64,000 nt of DNA, from positions 62,001-126,000 of the forward strand of contig NZ_FRCR01000004.1 in assembly GCF_900142995.1 (NCBI RefSeq), given 5' to 3'. Shown piece after piece: positions 8,359-17,782 of this stretch (the stretch's first letter is position 1; every line of letters starts with the position of its first letter). The notes under the pieces were generated by a model. The model ran no database searches and was not told the origin of the DNA. It saw only the letters and a list, made by a program, of their open reading frames with translations. This DNA comes from Caldanaerovirga acetigignens (GTDB lineage: Bacteria > Bacillota > Thermosediminibacteria > Thermosediminibacterales > Thermosediminibacteraceae). The translations under genes were made by a program, and so were the position numbers.

Positions 8359-9264
8359 ATGGAAATTGATATGACTTCTCTTAAATATTTCGTGCTTATA
8401 TGCAAAAATAAGAGCTTTTCTAAAACTGCAGAGGAACTTTTTATAACTCAACAGGCTTTAAGTAAGCGCATCCAAAAGCTAGAGAAGCAGTTAGGAACAC
8501 AGCTTTTTGAACGTACGCCCAGAGGCGTCACTCTTACGGAAGCGGGGAGGTACGTTCTTTCGAGGGCAGAACTTCTTGTCAAAACCTATGAGGAATTCGT
8601 TTCCGATGTAAAAAGTAAAATAGACAAAGAAAAAACAACGATAAAAATAGGGTTTGCCCCAGGCACCCTCCAAATTTTAGGGGTCAGGGCAATAATTGAA
8701 TTCGAGCAAAAAAACCGGGATATTCACATTGAAATAGCAGAATTTTCCGATATAGACTGTGAAGCAAATGTATTAAACGGAACTCTAGATCTAGCTTTGA
8801 CCGTAAAACCTAAAGACCTGAGCAATTTTATTTATCATCATCTCATAAGGGAAAAATTAATCGTTATAGTCAATAAAGCCAACCCTCTTTCAGATAAAAA
8901 GAGTGTAAGATTTGAGGACCTTAAAAACGAAAAACTGATACTGTTGAGCGATACTTTTCGGATCCAACCAGTCATCCTTGAACATTTTGAGAAAGCTGGC
9001 TTTGCTCCTAAGGTCTACTTTAAATCAAGTCACGATTTGAAGGTCGCTTACGATTTTGTGGAATTGAACCAAGGCATTTTTATATTTGTAGATAAACTTA
9101 CGCATCCCCACATAGAAGAATATAAAAATATTAAGATAATCCCCATCGATGATCCTACAGCTTACTGGGATGCCGGATTTATACTAAAAAAAGGGACAAA
9201 GATCAGCAAAGCTGCGAAAAAGTTTATAGACTACTTTATAGAAAAATACAAAAACAAGTCATAA
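8359..9264 (+). CDS. LysR-family transcriptional regulator
   Basis: 301-residue LysR regulator. The N-terminal winged helix-turn-helix reads SFSKTAEELFITQQALSKRI and LERTP-like LFERTPRGVTLTEAG, followed by a linker helix and a periplasmic-binding-like effector domain (KIGFAPGTLQIL onward). It is divergent from the OYE/alcohol dehydrogenase operon with a roughly 200-bp shared upstream region, so it probably controls that operon. The effector is unknown. The upstream ribosome binding site is weak (GAGAGTGATGAA). Confidence 0.9.
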   Translation: MEIDMTSLKYFVLICKNKSFSKTAEELFITQQALSKRIQKLEKQLGTQLFERTPRGVTLTEAGRYVLSRAELLVKTYEEFVSDVKSKIDKEKTTIKIGFAPGTLQILGVRAIIEFEQKNRDIHIEIAEFSDIDCEANVLNGTLDLALTVKPKDLSNFIYHHLIREKLIVIVNKANPLSDKKSVRFEDLKNEKLILLSDTFRIQPVILEHFEKAGFAPKVYFKSSHDLKVAYDFVELNQGIFIFVDKLTHPHIEEYKNIKIIPIDDPTAYWDAGFILKKGTKISKAAKKFIDYFIEKYKNKS

Positions 9265-9323
9265 TTTTGCCGGCAAAGCAATTTGAACCTTTTGAATCAA
9301 AATAGCGAGACTTTTTTCCTTTA

Positions 9324-9352
9324 TTGCTAAAAATGACATAATTAGATATAAT
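9324..9352 (+). promoter_or_regulatory. Sigma-A promoter of the chemoreceptor gene
   Basis: TTGCTA at 9324-9329, a 17-base spacer and a perfect TATAAT at 9347-9352, 38 bases before the GTG start. Confidence 0.7.
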
Positions 9353-9389
9353 TAGTGGAAAATGCCAATTTTATATAGGAGGTAATGTC

Positions 9390-11444
9390 GTGAAGTGGCT
9401 GAAGTTTTCAGAAAGATTAGGAAAACTCAATTTTCTATCATCTGCATTTAGATCATTTTCTATATCCAAAAAAACTAAGCATAGCCTCAAGACCCGCCTA
9501 GTAGTATATCTAATTATTATGGCACTGCTGCCCCTTATAGTTTTAAGCGGTATAATAAATCTTTTCATTAAAAGTTCAATGGAAAGCGAGGTCAAAGAAA
9601 AGACCAGCCTCATAGTAAGTTCGTTGAACGACAATATAGATATTTTTATAAACGAAAATAAAAACTTGGTATCTTTTCTTGCGAGTACCAATATCGTCCG
9701 CTCTATGGAAAGATATGCCATAGAAACATTCATTTACGATATGCTTTCCCGGTATCCGCAGATTAGCAGGGTTTTTATCGCCGATACCCAGGGAAACGTT
9801 TTCGGCATACCTTATTCCAGTTTATCAGAAGAAACAAACGTCTTAAGCGAAAGTTGGTATACAGGGGCCATTAATCAAAAGGACGTATATATTACCAAGA
9901 CAAGATTAGACCCTGCTTCAGGGTCGATGATTATATCCATGTCTTCACCTATATTCTCAGATAAAGGGGAAATTAAAGGAGTTTTATCAGCAGATATATC
10001 ACTCGTATCCTTAACTTCTATAATTTCAAAGTTAAAAGTTGGCACATCAGGTTATGCTTTTATAACAGACAGTGACGGCAACGTAATAGGCCATAAGGAT
10101 TATAAAATAGTAAGGTCTAGAGAAAACTACATGAAGTACGATTTTGTAAAGCAAGCCCTATCGGGTAAAATAGGCTTCATAACTTTCTCGGAAAACGGAA
10201 ATAAAATATTCGTAGCTTATGGTTCGCAACCCGCCACCGGATGGGGAATTTTCGTAAGCCAACCAGTATCCGAAGCGTATTCCAATATCTACAAGGTGAC
10301 CAGAGTCTTCACTTTGATCGGCCTTTTTACTGTCATAATAAGTGTTGCCGCGGGATTATATATTGGCAGCAGGATTTCATCACCTATACTCAAAATGGTG
10401 ACGGTTTCTAGTCAGGTATCCACGGGCGACTTAACGGAAACCATAGATATAAGAGATTCATCGGAAATAGGATTTTTAGCCTCCTCATTCAATTCTATGA
10501 TTACGGGTCTAAAAAATCTTGTTATTGAAATCAAAAAGACCGCAGAAGAACTTTCAACGGCAACAAAAAGCCAGGCCGAATACGCAGAAAACAGCAAAAA
10601 AGCCGCCGAACAGATTTCTACCGCCATGGAACAAATAGCAGCAGGCGCATCGGATCAATCGCAAAAATTGAGCGAAATATCCGATGTAATAAATGACCTT
10701 GTTATATCAAACGGCAAAATTGATGATAACGCCCGTTCCACAGCGCAAGCTGCGGAGGAAATGCTCAAACGTGCTAAAAACGGACAAGTCAAGATGAACG
10801 AAGCTAATTCCAGTATGGATTCTATAAAATACTCAGTAGACCAGTCTAAAAATATAATCGTTGACTTGGACGCAAGTGTAAAAGAAATAGGAAAGATATC
10901 AGATATCATAAAAGACATAGTAGAACAGACAAATCTACTCGCACTAAATGCCTCAATCGAAGCTGCAAGGGCGGGCGAATCGGGGCGGGGATTTGCTGTG
11001 GTAGCCCAGGAGATAAGGAAACTCGCCGAAAAATCAGGCCAAGCCGCAAAGCAAATTTCGGACATAGTAAGGCAAATCCAGGAAAATAGCCAAATAGCCG
11101 TGGAATCCATGGGTAAAAGCTCAAGAGAAGTAGAAAGCGGAACTCAGATAATAGCCGATGCCAATGAAACATTTAACAGGCTCATTTCCGACATAGAAGC
11201 CACTGCAACGGCTGCAAGGCAGATTTCGGAAGAAATAAGTACCCAGTACATAAATATCGAAAGGATCGTCAACAAAATAACCGACATAACTTCTGTATCC
11301 CAAGAAACGGCTGCTGCAAGCGAAGAAGTCACTGCATCCACACAGGAACAGACAGCGGCCATGGAAAATATAGCATTTTTTGCAAGGAAACTTGCTGAAT
11401 TGGCGGAAAACCTATCTTCAGCAGTAAGCAAATTCAAGGTTTAG
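9390..11444 (+). CDS. Methyl-accepting chemotaxis protein with Cache sensor
   Basis: 684-residue transmembrane chemoreceptor that signals to CheA/CheW. Order: a basic cytoplasmic N-terminus, membrane segment about 38-60 ([19 protein letters not shown]), an extracellular double-Cache-like sensor (about 65-300) with [15 protein letters not shown] and [16 protein letters not shown], membrane segment about 305-327, HAMP, then the cytoplasmic coiled coil. Its conserved tip is [16 protein letters not shown]-type followed by [16 protein letters not shown]. The Cache fold usually binds small molecules such as amino acids or carboxylates. The start is GTG 9390 behind AGGAGG; a nearby ATG is out of frame. 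Confidence 0.95.
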   Translation: MKWLKFSERLGKLNFLSSAFRSFSISKKTKHSLKTRLVVYLIIMALLPLIVLSGIINLFIKSSMESEVKEKTSLIVSSLNDNIDIFINENKNLVSFLASTNIVRSMERYAIETFIYDMLSRYPQISRVFIADTQGNVFGIPYSSLSEETNVLSESWYTGAINQKDVYITKTRLDPASGSMIISMSSPIFSDKGEIKGVLSADISLVSLTSIISKLKVGTSGYAFITDSDGNVIGHKDYKIVRSRENYMKYDFVKQALSGKIGFITFSENGNKIFVAYGSQPATGWGIFVSQPVSEAYSNIYKVTRVFTLIGLFTVIISVAAGLYIGSRISSPILKMVTVSSQVSTGDLTETIDIRDSSEIGFLASSFNSMITGLKNLVIEIKKTAEELSTATKSQAEYAENSKKAAEQISTAMEQIAAGASDQSQKLSEISDVINDLVISNGKIDDNARSTAQAAEEMLKRAKNGQVKMNEANSSMDSIKYSVDQSKNIIVDLDASVKEIGKISDIIKDIVEQTNLLALNASIEAARAGESGRGFAVVAQEIRKLAEKSGQAAKQISDIVRQIQENSQIAVESMGKSSREVESGTQIIADANETFNRLISDIEATATAARQISEEISTQYINIERIVNKITDITSVSQETAAASEEVTASTQEQTAAMENIAFFARKLAELAENLSSAVSKFKV

Positions 11445-11452
11445 AAAAAGGC

Positions 11453-11486
11453 AAGCGGCGCAATTTTCGTTGCGCCGCTTATTTTA
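11453..11486 (+). terminator. Intrinsic terminator after the chemoreceptor
   Basis: Perfect 11-bp stem (AAGCGGCGCAA / TTGCGCCGCTT) with a TTTTCG loop followed by a T-rich run. Confidence 0.85.
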
Positions 11487-11571
11487 TTTGTATAAAAAAA
11501 TAATCTCGTGAAAAAAATATCCTTGAAAATGAGAAAACATCAGGAGGGATACCAAACTGATAACAGAGGCC

Positions 11572-12492
11572 ATGATACTCGTCGAAAGAGAATTGATGCG
11601 CATAATATCACAGTGCAAAGAACCTTTGAGCACTATACTTAAAAATATGTTTACCGGTGGAAAACGATTAAGGCCTAAGCTTGTTCTTCTCTCAGGTCTT
11701 TGCTTTTCACCGGTAAATCTGGACATGATTTATTCCGCAGTAGCCACCGAACTAATTCACACTGCTTCACTCATCCACGACGATGTAATAGACGAATCCT
11801 GCTTCCGGAGAAACCAACCAACTATAAATTACATACATGGAAACCATATTGCGGTTCTTGCCGGAGACTATGCTTTTGCAAAGGCTTTTGAGGTCCTTTC
11901 CGTCCACAACCTGCACCGCTGCAAAGACTATTTTGTCGCAGCAATCCAGGAAATGTGTCACGGTGAAGTTATGCAGGCTGTGGATAATCTATCCATTGAT
12001 GAAAAATATTATTTTAAAATCATAGAAAAAAAGACCGCCTCTCTCATCTCGGCATGCTGCAAAGCCGGAGCGGTTTGCGGAAAAGCTAGTGAAAAAGATG
12101 TAGAAAAAATGGGCCTTTATGGCCTTTACCTGGGCTGTGCTTTCCAGATTGTCGACGACCTTCTGGACGTGATAGGGGATGAGGTGGAAGTCGGAAAACC
12201 GGTGGGCCATGATTTGGAGGAGGGCAAGGTATCACTTCCCTACATATATTTCTTGCGAGAAAGTCCGCTGGGCTCGAAATACCATCCATTTTTAAACGAC
12301 AGATACCGCCTTTTAAAAGTAAAATCCCAGCTCATTTCTGATTTAAAAAAATCCGAAGCCGTAAATATCTCTTATGCAAAAGCTGAAGAGTTTTCCAAGA
12401 AGGCAAGGGATATATTGAGCGAATTACCCGAGTCGGTATATAAAAAACTCCTTGTCGAGCTTTCTTTTGAAGTTGTCAAAAGGAAAAAATAA
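11572..12492 (+). CDS. Polyprenyl diphosphate synthase (HepT-like)
   Basis: Trans-isoprenyl diphosphate synthase of about 306 residues. It shows GGKRLRPKL (allyl substrate and isopentenyl diphosphate binding), the first Asp-rich motif LIHDDVIDES, and the second, FQIVDDLLDVIGD. Together these point to a medium/long-chain synthase such as heptaprenyl diphosphate synthase. The annotated ATG is 24 bases from the only good ribosome binding site (AGGAGGG at 11542). An in-frame CTG at 11557 would be ideally spaced, so the real start may be that rare codon. The gene is convergent with the tetraprenyl-beta-curcumene-synthase-like gene, two bases apart. Confidence 0.9.
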   Translation: MILVERELMRIISQCKEPLSTILKNMFTGGKRLRPKLVLLSGLCFSPVNLDMIYSAVATELIHTASLIHDDVIDESCFRRNQPTINYIHGNHIAVLAGDYAFAKAFEVLSVHNLHRCKDYFVAAIQEMCHGEVMQAVDNLSIDEKYYFKIIEKKTASLISACCKAGAVCGKASEKDVEKMGLYGLYLGCAFQIVDDLLDVIGDEVEVGKPVGHDLEEGKVSLPYIYFLRESPLGSKYHPFLNDRYRLLKVKSQLISDLKKSEAVNISYAKAEEFSKKARDILSELPESVYKKLLVELSFEVVKRKK

Positions 12493-12494
12493 TC

Positions 12495-13556
12495 TTAAAT
12501 CCTTTTTTTCTTTCTCAGCCAGCAACAAAAGCCATGCATCATCCTGGTGTTTTTACCGCAATAGTCCAAAAGCTCTTCCGTGACCAAACTGCGCTCGCCG
12601 TAAAAAGCTTTGGGGTCCGAAAGGTACATGGCCATAAGGCCGTCCACTACAGTGGAATGGAAAAATGGATATCTTAATTTAGTCGCTTCGTTTTGGGAAT
12701 TTTTGTAAAATACTTTAAGTCTTTCGAGACAATTTGTCAGATTCGCGTAATAACTTACGAAATTGAGATCGCCGTTTGCTTCATCCTCATCTAAATCTAT
12801 GTAATAGTCCAGCAGTATGTGCAAACCGCATATCCATGGAAAGTAAGAATGGAATATCTCCCAAGCTTCAAGCCCCTCCAAATCAGGGTTCATCGCTGCA
12901 GCGACCAGCATAAAAATCCCCAACGTAGACCCAGCGGCTGCGGCAAATTCCCACCCGTTTATCTCCGGAAAGTACCCGAGATAATTTTCATACCATCCAG
13001 TCATACGGCATTCCCTTACCTCCGGCACAAGATGCTTGTAGGTCTGCAGCTCCGAATAAAGCCTGGCTAGAAATAATATTTTTTCCCTTACGATGGCATA
13101 AGACGGTAAATCGGAAATGAACGCCTTGCATTCTGCCACCAGCAATCTCAGATAACCGCCATCATTCTTATAAGGATAGCGCTCGTAATAATCGCTAAAC
13201 ACTTCCCCCGGCATGAGGGCGTCGGTCATCGCCAGGTGAAGCCTTTTAAAAGCTTCTTCATCTTCTACCTTGGCTCTGTCGCACAAATTGTCAAGGTAAT
13301 CGCTGATGGTCTGATAAGACACAATAAAGCGCACCATATCCCTTTGAGGCACACCAGGATATAGAGCATATACGCTGCCTCCTTGACAATGAAATTTCTT
13401 TTTCTTTATGCTTTCAACCGCCTGTGTTTTAAGCACGGGGGCCGGGATTTTCTCTGCCATACGCATGTACCTTTTCAATTCCGCTTCAACCTGCGGAAAC
13501 ACCTTATTTACAAATCTATGCAGAATTCCAATCCGGTAAAAGCTTTGCTTTAGCAC
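12495..13556 (-). CDS. DUF2600 terpene cyclase (tetraprenyl-beta-curcumene synthase, YtpB-like)
   Basis: 353-residue member of the DUF2600 family. B. subtilis YtpB converts C35 heptaprenyl diphosphate into a sesquarterpene. Recognisable segments are GGSVYALYPG, RFIVSYQTISDYLDNLCDR with an Asp-rich patch, and LDYYIDLDEDEANGDLNFV with a dense acidic cluster that may bind Mg2+. It starts at GTG with GGAGG seven bases upstream. The polyprenyl synthase gene abuts its 3' end on the other strand; together they could make a C35 terpene hydrocarbon for the membrane. The reaction is inferred from the YtpB family. Confidence 0.82.
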   Translation of the reverse strand: MLKQSFYRIGILHRFVNKVFPQVEAELKRYMRMAEKIPAPVLKTQAVESIKKKKFHCQGGSVYALYPGVPQRDMVRFIVSYQTISDYLDNLCDRAKVEDEEAFKRLHLAMTDALMPGEVFSDYYERYPYKNDGGYLRLLVAECKAFISDLPSYAIVREKILFLARLYSELQTYKHLVPEVRECRMTGWYENYLGYFPEINGWEFAAAAGSTLGIFMLVAAAMNPDLEGLEAWEIFHSYFPWICGLHILLDYYIDLDEDEANGDLNFVSYYANLTNCLERLKVFYKNSQNEATKLRYPFFHSTVVDGLMAMYLSDPKAFYGERSLVTEELLDYCGKNTRMMHGFCCWLRKKKRI

Positions 13557-13701
13557 GGCAGAACCTCCGAAAAATCTATTTTTTTCTCCTACTATTATTT
13601 GCCAATAACAGCTTTTATATTAATCCATCAACACGACATAAAAACGCACCTCAAATTCAATAATATTAATTGTAAGTCGAAGGAAAGACGGGAGTGAGTC
13701 T

Positions 13702-15903
13702 ATGACAATAAAAAAAGCGATTTTAATTGTTACGTTTTTTTTCATTTTATTGCAGACTCAATGTTTTGCCTTAACCATCGACGGCAATAATTTTCCTAAA
13801 ACTGCCGTCATGATAGTTTTAGACCGGATTGACCTCGAAGACCTCGCAGGAGATTACCCAAACCTGAAAAACCTCATTTCCGGGGCTGCCGTAGGCCTCA
13901 TGAATACAAGACCGGGCGGAAACTACGACCCCGCCGGCTGTTATCTTTCTATCGGAGCCGGCACAAAGGCTCATACTGGAGGTAAAGGCAAAAATGCACT
14001 GATGGCCTTCGAAAAGTATGAATTCACCGAAGCAGCCACCGCGTATAAATTGTACACGGGGCGCCCGGTGCCAGACAGCGCCATTATTCAGCTTGATATA
14101 GCACGAATTATCGAAGAAAGCAAAAGGCAAAACTACGAGGTAAAACCCGGCCTTTTGGGGGAAATTTTAAAAAATAACGGCATACCGGTCGCCGTCCTCG
14201 GAAATGCCGATACCGACTATGAAAAAAATAGAATGGCAGCCCTTATTGCTATGGACTCAAACGGGATAGTTCATTCCGGTTATGTAGCCGGGGATATAAA
14301 CACACAAGATGAAAGCAGTCCCTTCTTTTTAAAAACTGATTACGATAAACTATATAGGAAATTTATGGAACTTAAGAAAAAAGGGGGCTTCATCGTAATA
14401 CACCTGGGAGATACCGTAAGAGCTAATGACATCGTCAATTTTGTAACCACTGAATTATACGAAAATTACAGGGTTAAAGCTCTAAAAGATTGCGACGAAT
14501 TCATCGGGAAGATAGTTGATAATTTGGACACCAGAAGGGACCTGTTGCTGGTAGTAACACCCTTCCCATCTTTTAACGGATACAGGGAGAAAAAACTGCT
14601 CACGCCTTTTATAGCTATCGGCCCTAATTTGAATCGGGGTCTTGCCATATCTTCCACAACGCGACGAGCCGGTATAATAGCCAACGTGGACATAGCACCG
14701 ACCGTACTTTCCTTTTTTCAAATTCCGGTGCCTGTTGAAATGTTGGGCCATCCCATCGAAAGCGTATACTTTACCAATGCATACGACCATCTTCTGAAAT
14801 TAAGCGAAAAAGCAACCCTTACATACACCTATAGGCCGTATTTTATAAAATCCTACGTCGCCATGCAAATATTGGTTTCGCTGACTTTCCTGCTTTTTAT
14901 CTATTATAGAAAAAATTATCTCGTTTTTATAAGACCTTTTTTACTAGCCAGCATGTCGCTGCCTCTGACGTTCCTGATACTCGCGCTGATTCCTGGAGAA
15001 AATATATTTTACATGTTTTTTTGGACCATCATAATTACCATAGCAGCAGTGATAATTGCATCGAAAGCAAAAAGCACCGCCGGTGCCGTTTCCCTTATTA
15101 GTTTATCAACTGCCTTGGCAATAGTCGCCGACCTGTTAACCGGCGGAAAACTTTTAGGAAGTTCAGTTCTGGGACATGACCCGATTGCGGGAGCCCGCTA
15201 TTACGGGCTGGGGAACGAATATATGGGCGTTCTAGTCGGCTCAACCGTAGTAGGTGTTACAACCGTATTCGACAATCTTAAAATAAACCGGCGACTCCTG
15301 ACAGCTATGAGTATTTTAATTTTCAGCATTTCCTTTTACCTTATTTCTTCACCTTCTTTTGGAAGCAACGTCGGCGGCGCTATTACCGCCTGCGGCGCTT
15401 ATTTGACGACCTTGATTTTACTTTCCGGTTCAAAACTTAATTTTAGGACTTTTGTAAGTATCCTCGCCATTATCGCATTTTTTACTTTGCTTTTGTTCTT
15501 GTTTTCTGTTATCTCAGGTCCGCCCAGCCACATAAGCCAGACGGTGGACCTTATAAGAGAAGGCGGAATGAAACCCGCTGTTTCGATAGTAATAAGGAAA
15601 GTTTCCATGAATTACAGGCTTTTCAAATACACCCCCTGGACCCGAGCCTTGGTCACGACCATAGTGGCTCTCATTTCCCTTTCCTTCAAGCCGCCCAACA
15701 CTATGAAAAAGATATTTAAAAAGCAATCCAATTTTTATGCCGGTTTTACGGGAACCAGCATAGGCTCCATCCTTGCCCTCATATTCAACGATTCGGGCAT
15801 CGTAGCTTCGGGAACAATGGCCATTTTTTTCGGCCTCCCCGTCCTGCTATTTATAGCCGATGAGAATATTAACGATAAAAGCGAAATGTACCTCAAAGGG
15901 TGA
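13702..15903 (+). CDS. Alkaline-phosphatase-superfamily-like membrane protein
   Basis: 733-residue protein of unknown function. A signal peptide (about 1-24, FFFILLQTQCFA) leads an extracellular domain of about 360 residues with an alkaline-phosphatase-like fold. Supporting segments are KTAVMIVLDRIDLEDL at the start, a G-rich CYLSIGAGTKAH, IVIHLGDTVRAND, LLLVVTPFPS and NVDIAPTVLSFF. About ten membrane segments follow to the C-terminus. Classic alkaline phosphatase metal ligands are only partly visible, so catalysis is uncertain. A glycosyltransferase stub starts seven bases after its stop, which suggests the pair once acted together in envelope polymer or polyprenyl-linked synthesis. Confidence 0.7.
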   Translation: MTIKKAILIVTFFFILLQTQCFALTIDGNNFPKTAVMIVLDRIDLEDLAGDYPNLKNLISGAAVGLMNTRPGGNYDPAGCYLSIGAGTKAHTGGKGKNALMAFEKYEFTEAATAYKLYTGRPVPDSAIIQLDIARIIEESKRQNYEVKPGLLGEILKNNGIPVAVLGNADTDYEKNRMAALIAMDSNGIVHSGYVAGDINTQDESSPFFLKTDYDKLYRKFMELKKKGGFIVIHLGDTVRANDIVNFVTTELYENYRVKALKDCDEFIGKIVDNLDTRRDLLLVVTPFPSFNGYREKKLLTPFIAIGPNLNRGLAISSTTRRAGIIANVDIAPTVLSFFQIPVPVEMLGHPIESVYFTNAYDHLLKLSEKATLTYTYRPYFIKSYVAMQILVSLTFLLFIYYRKNYLVFIRPFLLASMSLPLTFLILALIPGENIFYMFFWTIIITIAAVIIASKAKSTAGAVSLISLSTALAIVADLLTGGKLLGSSVLGHDPIAGARYYGLGNEYMGVLVGSTVVGVTTVFDNLKINRRLLTAMSILIFSISFYLISSPSFGSNVGGAITACGAYLTTLILLSGSKLNFRTFVSILAIIAFFTLLLFLFSVISGPPSHISQTVDLIREGGMKPAVSIVIRKVSMNYRLFKYTPWTRALVTTIVALISLSFKPPNTMKKIFKKQSNFYAGFTGTSIGSILALIFNDSGIVASGTMAIFFGLPVLLFIADENINDKSEMYLKG

Positions 15904-15909
15904 ATCAGC

Positions 15910-16026
15910 GTGAAAAAAATTAAACTGCTGGAAGTCGTCCGCGACGCCGAAGGAGGCATGAAGCGCCATTTTGTTAATTTTTTATTGAGCTTTCCTCAGC
16001 GTTATGATATTATATTCGCAGCATGA
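15910..16026 (+). pseudogene. Truncated glycosyltransferase (N-terminal 38 codons)
   Basis: Translating from GTG 15910 gives a start typical of GT4-family glycosyltransferases: KIKLLEVVRDAEGGMKRHF followed by VNFLLSFPQRYDIIFAA and a stop. The EGGMKRH segment is the family's N-terminal nucleotide-sugar-domain signature. Normal members are about 350-400 residues, so more than 90% is missing. The stub follows the phosphatase-like membrane gene with operon spacing and is cut 33 bases before nikR, consistent with an internal deletion. Confidence 0.75.
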
Positions 16027-16059
16027 TACTCAAAAAAGTAACATTCAGGGAGGACAATT

Positions 16060-16467
16060 ATGTCGGATACTATCAGGTTTGGAATATCTATGAGCCAGGA
16101 GTTGCTAGATAAATTCGACAGGTTGATACAAAAAAAAGGTTATACCAGCCGTTCGGAAGCTCTAAGAGATTTAGTGAGAAACGCTCTTATCGAAGATATG
16201 TGGGAAAATGAAAGTGGAACCCTTGCCGGCACTATCACGATTATCTACGAGCATGACGCCCACGGGATTACCGATACTCTCACCCACATACAGCACGGTT
16301 TCCACCATTTAATTATATCCACAGTCCATGTGCATTTTGACGAAAAAAACTGCCTTGAAGTACTTATAGTAAAGGGCAAGGCGCAGGATATAAAAAAGCT
16401 CTATGAAAAGGTCTCTTCCCCGAAAGGCGTAAAACATTCGAAGTTGTCCGTTACCGCAATAATTTAA
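16060..16467 (+). CDS. nikR: NikR nickel-responsive regulator
   Basis: 135-residue ribbon-helix-helix repressor. The N-terminal 50 residues (IRFGISMSQELLDKFDRLI, GYTSRSEALRDLVRNAL) form the DNA-binding domain. The C-terminal ACT-like domain has the Ni(II) ligand set HGFHHLIISTVHVHFDEKNC: a His in HHL, then H-x-H and a Cys six residues later. In E. coli NikR represses the nickel importer when nickel is present; no nickel transporter is seen in this window. ATG start with a GGGAGGAC ribosome binding site. Confidence 0.95.
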   Translation: MSDTIRFGISMSQELLDKFDRLIQKKGYTSRSEALRDLVRNALIEDMWENESGTLAGTITIIYEHDAHGITDTLTHIQHGFHHLIISTVHVHFDEKNCLEVLIVKGKAQDIKKLYEKVSSPKGVKHSKLSVTAII

Positions 16468-16518
16468 CCGATGGCAAATCTATAATTTTTTACTGTTTTT
16501 TTGGACATAAAGCATTTA

Positions 16519-16544
16519 AAGGAGGATGATTTATGCAAAATTAG
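16519..16544 (+). other. Orphan ribosome binding site with three-codon reading frame
   Basis: AAAGGAGG, seven bases and an ATG, then CAA AAT TAG. The spacing is ideal, but the frame ends after three codons, immediately before the terminator of ctpA. It is probably the 5' scar of a deleted gene rather than a functional peptide. Confidence 0.45.
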
Positions 16545-16568
16545 GAGCAAGTATACCTGTAGAAACGA

Positions 16569-16596
16569 AAAACCGGCTTTAATTGCCGGTCTTTTC
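16569..16596. terminator. Terminator between nikR and ctpA
   Basis: ACCGGC (16572-16577) pairs with GCCGGT (16585-16590). On the minus strand it is followed by TTTTT, suiting ctpA; on the plus strand by CTTTT. Confidence 0.75.
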
Positions 16597-17755
16597 ATGC
16601 AGCATTATCCATCTTTCTAGTCATTAGCTCCCTCAAAATTTCCAAAGCCATTTCAATCTGCAAATCATACTGTTCTTCGTCAACACTCATTGCCTGCTTT
16701 ACCTCTATGTCGGGGGATATGCCGCTTTTATTTATATCGACTCCCCCGGGAGTAACATATCTTCCTACTGTTATCTTAATGCCGCCAAAGGGGCCCAGGT
16801 CGACAATTTGCTGGACGGTAGCCTTGCCGAAAGTCCTCTCACCTATTAGTATCCCCGATTTTCTGTCCTTTATGGCCCCGGCAACTATTTCAGAAGCGCT
16901 GGCCGAACCGCCATTTACAAGTACCACCAGCTTAAAAGGCAAAGGCCCCGATTCGGAATTGTATACTATGGTTCTGCCGTTTTTAAAAACCACCTTTACA
17001 ATCGGTCCTTGGGGAACAAAATATTCTGCCACTTTCACGGCCTGCTGAAGAATTCCGCCGGGATTATTTCTTAAATCCAGGATGATTCCCTGTACTTTGT
17101 TTTTTTCAAAAAAATCCAGTGCCTTTTTTACGTTTACCGCTGTATTCTCGTTAAACTCGCTAATCTTTATGTATCCTATGTCCTTTTCCAAAATCCTAAA
17201 AACTACGGGATTTATCGTAATTATTTCCCGGGTCATAACAAATTTCAACATTTTACCTTCTCTTTGAACACCTACGCTCACTTTAGTCCCCACAGCACCT
17301 CTCAAGCGAGATGCTATTTCCGAAATTCTTAAGTTTCTCACGTCCTTTCCATCAATCTCCACTATCCTATCCCCAGGCATCATACCGGCTTTGGCAGCGG
17401 GGGAATTATCAATTACCGAAACTACGGTGGCAAAATTATCTCTCGATGTTATCACTATCCCTATGCCGCCGAAACTCCCCTTAGCTTCTGTCTGAAAATC
17501 TTTTAATTCTTCCGGAGTTAAATATTCAGTATACGGATCACCCAGCGATTCCACCATCCCCCGAATGGCCCCCTGGATTAATTTCACATTGTCCACTTCG
17601 CCGGCGAAATTGTTGTTGATGAAGTCAACAATACTCATTATAAGTTCTGCCTCGGCAGAGCTTTCCTGAAGAGCGGCTTTAGCCGACAGCACAGGCAAAG
17701 AAGTAAGTAAAATAATCAAAACAAGTAAAAATGCTCTGCATCTTTTCTTATTCAT
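16595..17755 (-). CDS. ctpA: S41-family C-terminal processing peptidase (CtpA)
   Basis: 386-residue exported serine protease with a Ser-Lys dyad. Signal peptide about 1-27 (AFLLVLIILLTSLPVLSAKA), then a PDZ domain about 85-170 (GGIGIVITSRDN, MPGDRIVEIDGKDV), then the S41 core: GYIKISEFNENTA, ILDLRNNPGGILQQAV, VLVNGGSASASEIVAGA with the nucleophilic Ser, and RTFGKATVQ with the general-base Lys. Members trim proteins at the cell surface or act in sporulation signalling. ATG start with GGAGGAATGAGAT. It is 27 bases downstream of the ABC1 kinase gene and likely co-transcribed. Confidence 0.95.
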   Translation of the reverse strand: MNKKRCRAFLLVLIILLTSLPVLSAKAALQESSAEAELIMSIVDFINNNFAGEVDNVKLIQGAIRGMVESLGDPYTEYLTPEELKDFQTEAKGSFGGIGIVITSRDNFATVVSVIDNSPAAKAGMMPGDRIVEIDGKDVRNLRISEIASRLRGAVGTKVSVGVQREGKMLKFVMTREIITINPVVFRILEKDIGYIKISEFNENTAVNVKKALDFFEKNKVQGIILDLRNNPGGILQQAVKVAEYFVPQGPIVKVVFKNGRTIVYNSESGPLPFKLVVLVNGGSASASEIVAGAIKDRKSGILIGERTFGKATVQQIVDLGPFGGIKITVGRYVTPGGVDINKSGISPDIEVKQAMSVDEEQYDLQIEMALEILRELMTRKMDNAA

Positions 17756-17782
17756 ATCTCATTCCTCCATCATACAATTTTC

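Noticed and set aside
16508-16580. An 18-codon peptide starting ATG ATT TAT after nikR
   Set aside because: That ATG directly abuts the GGAGG with no spacing; the properly spaced ATG gives only three codons.
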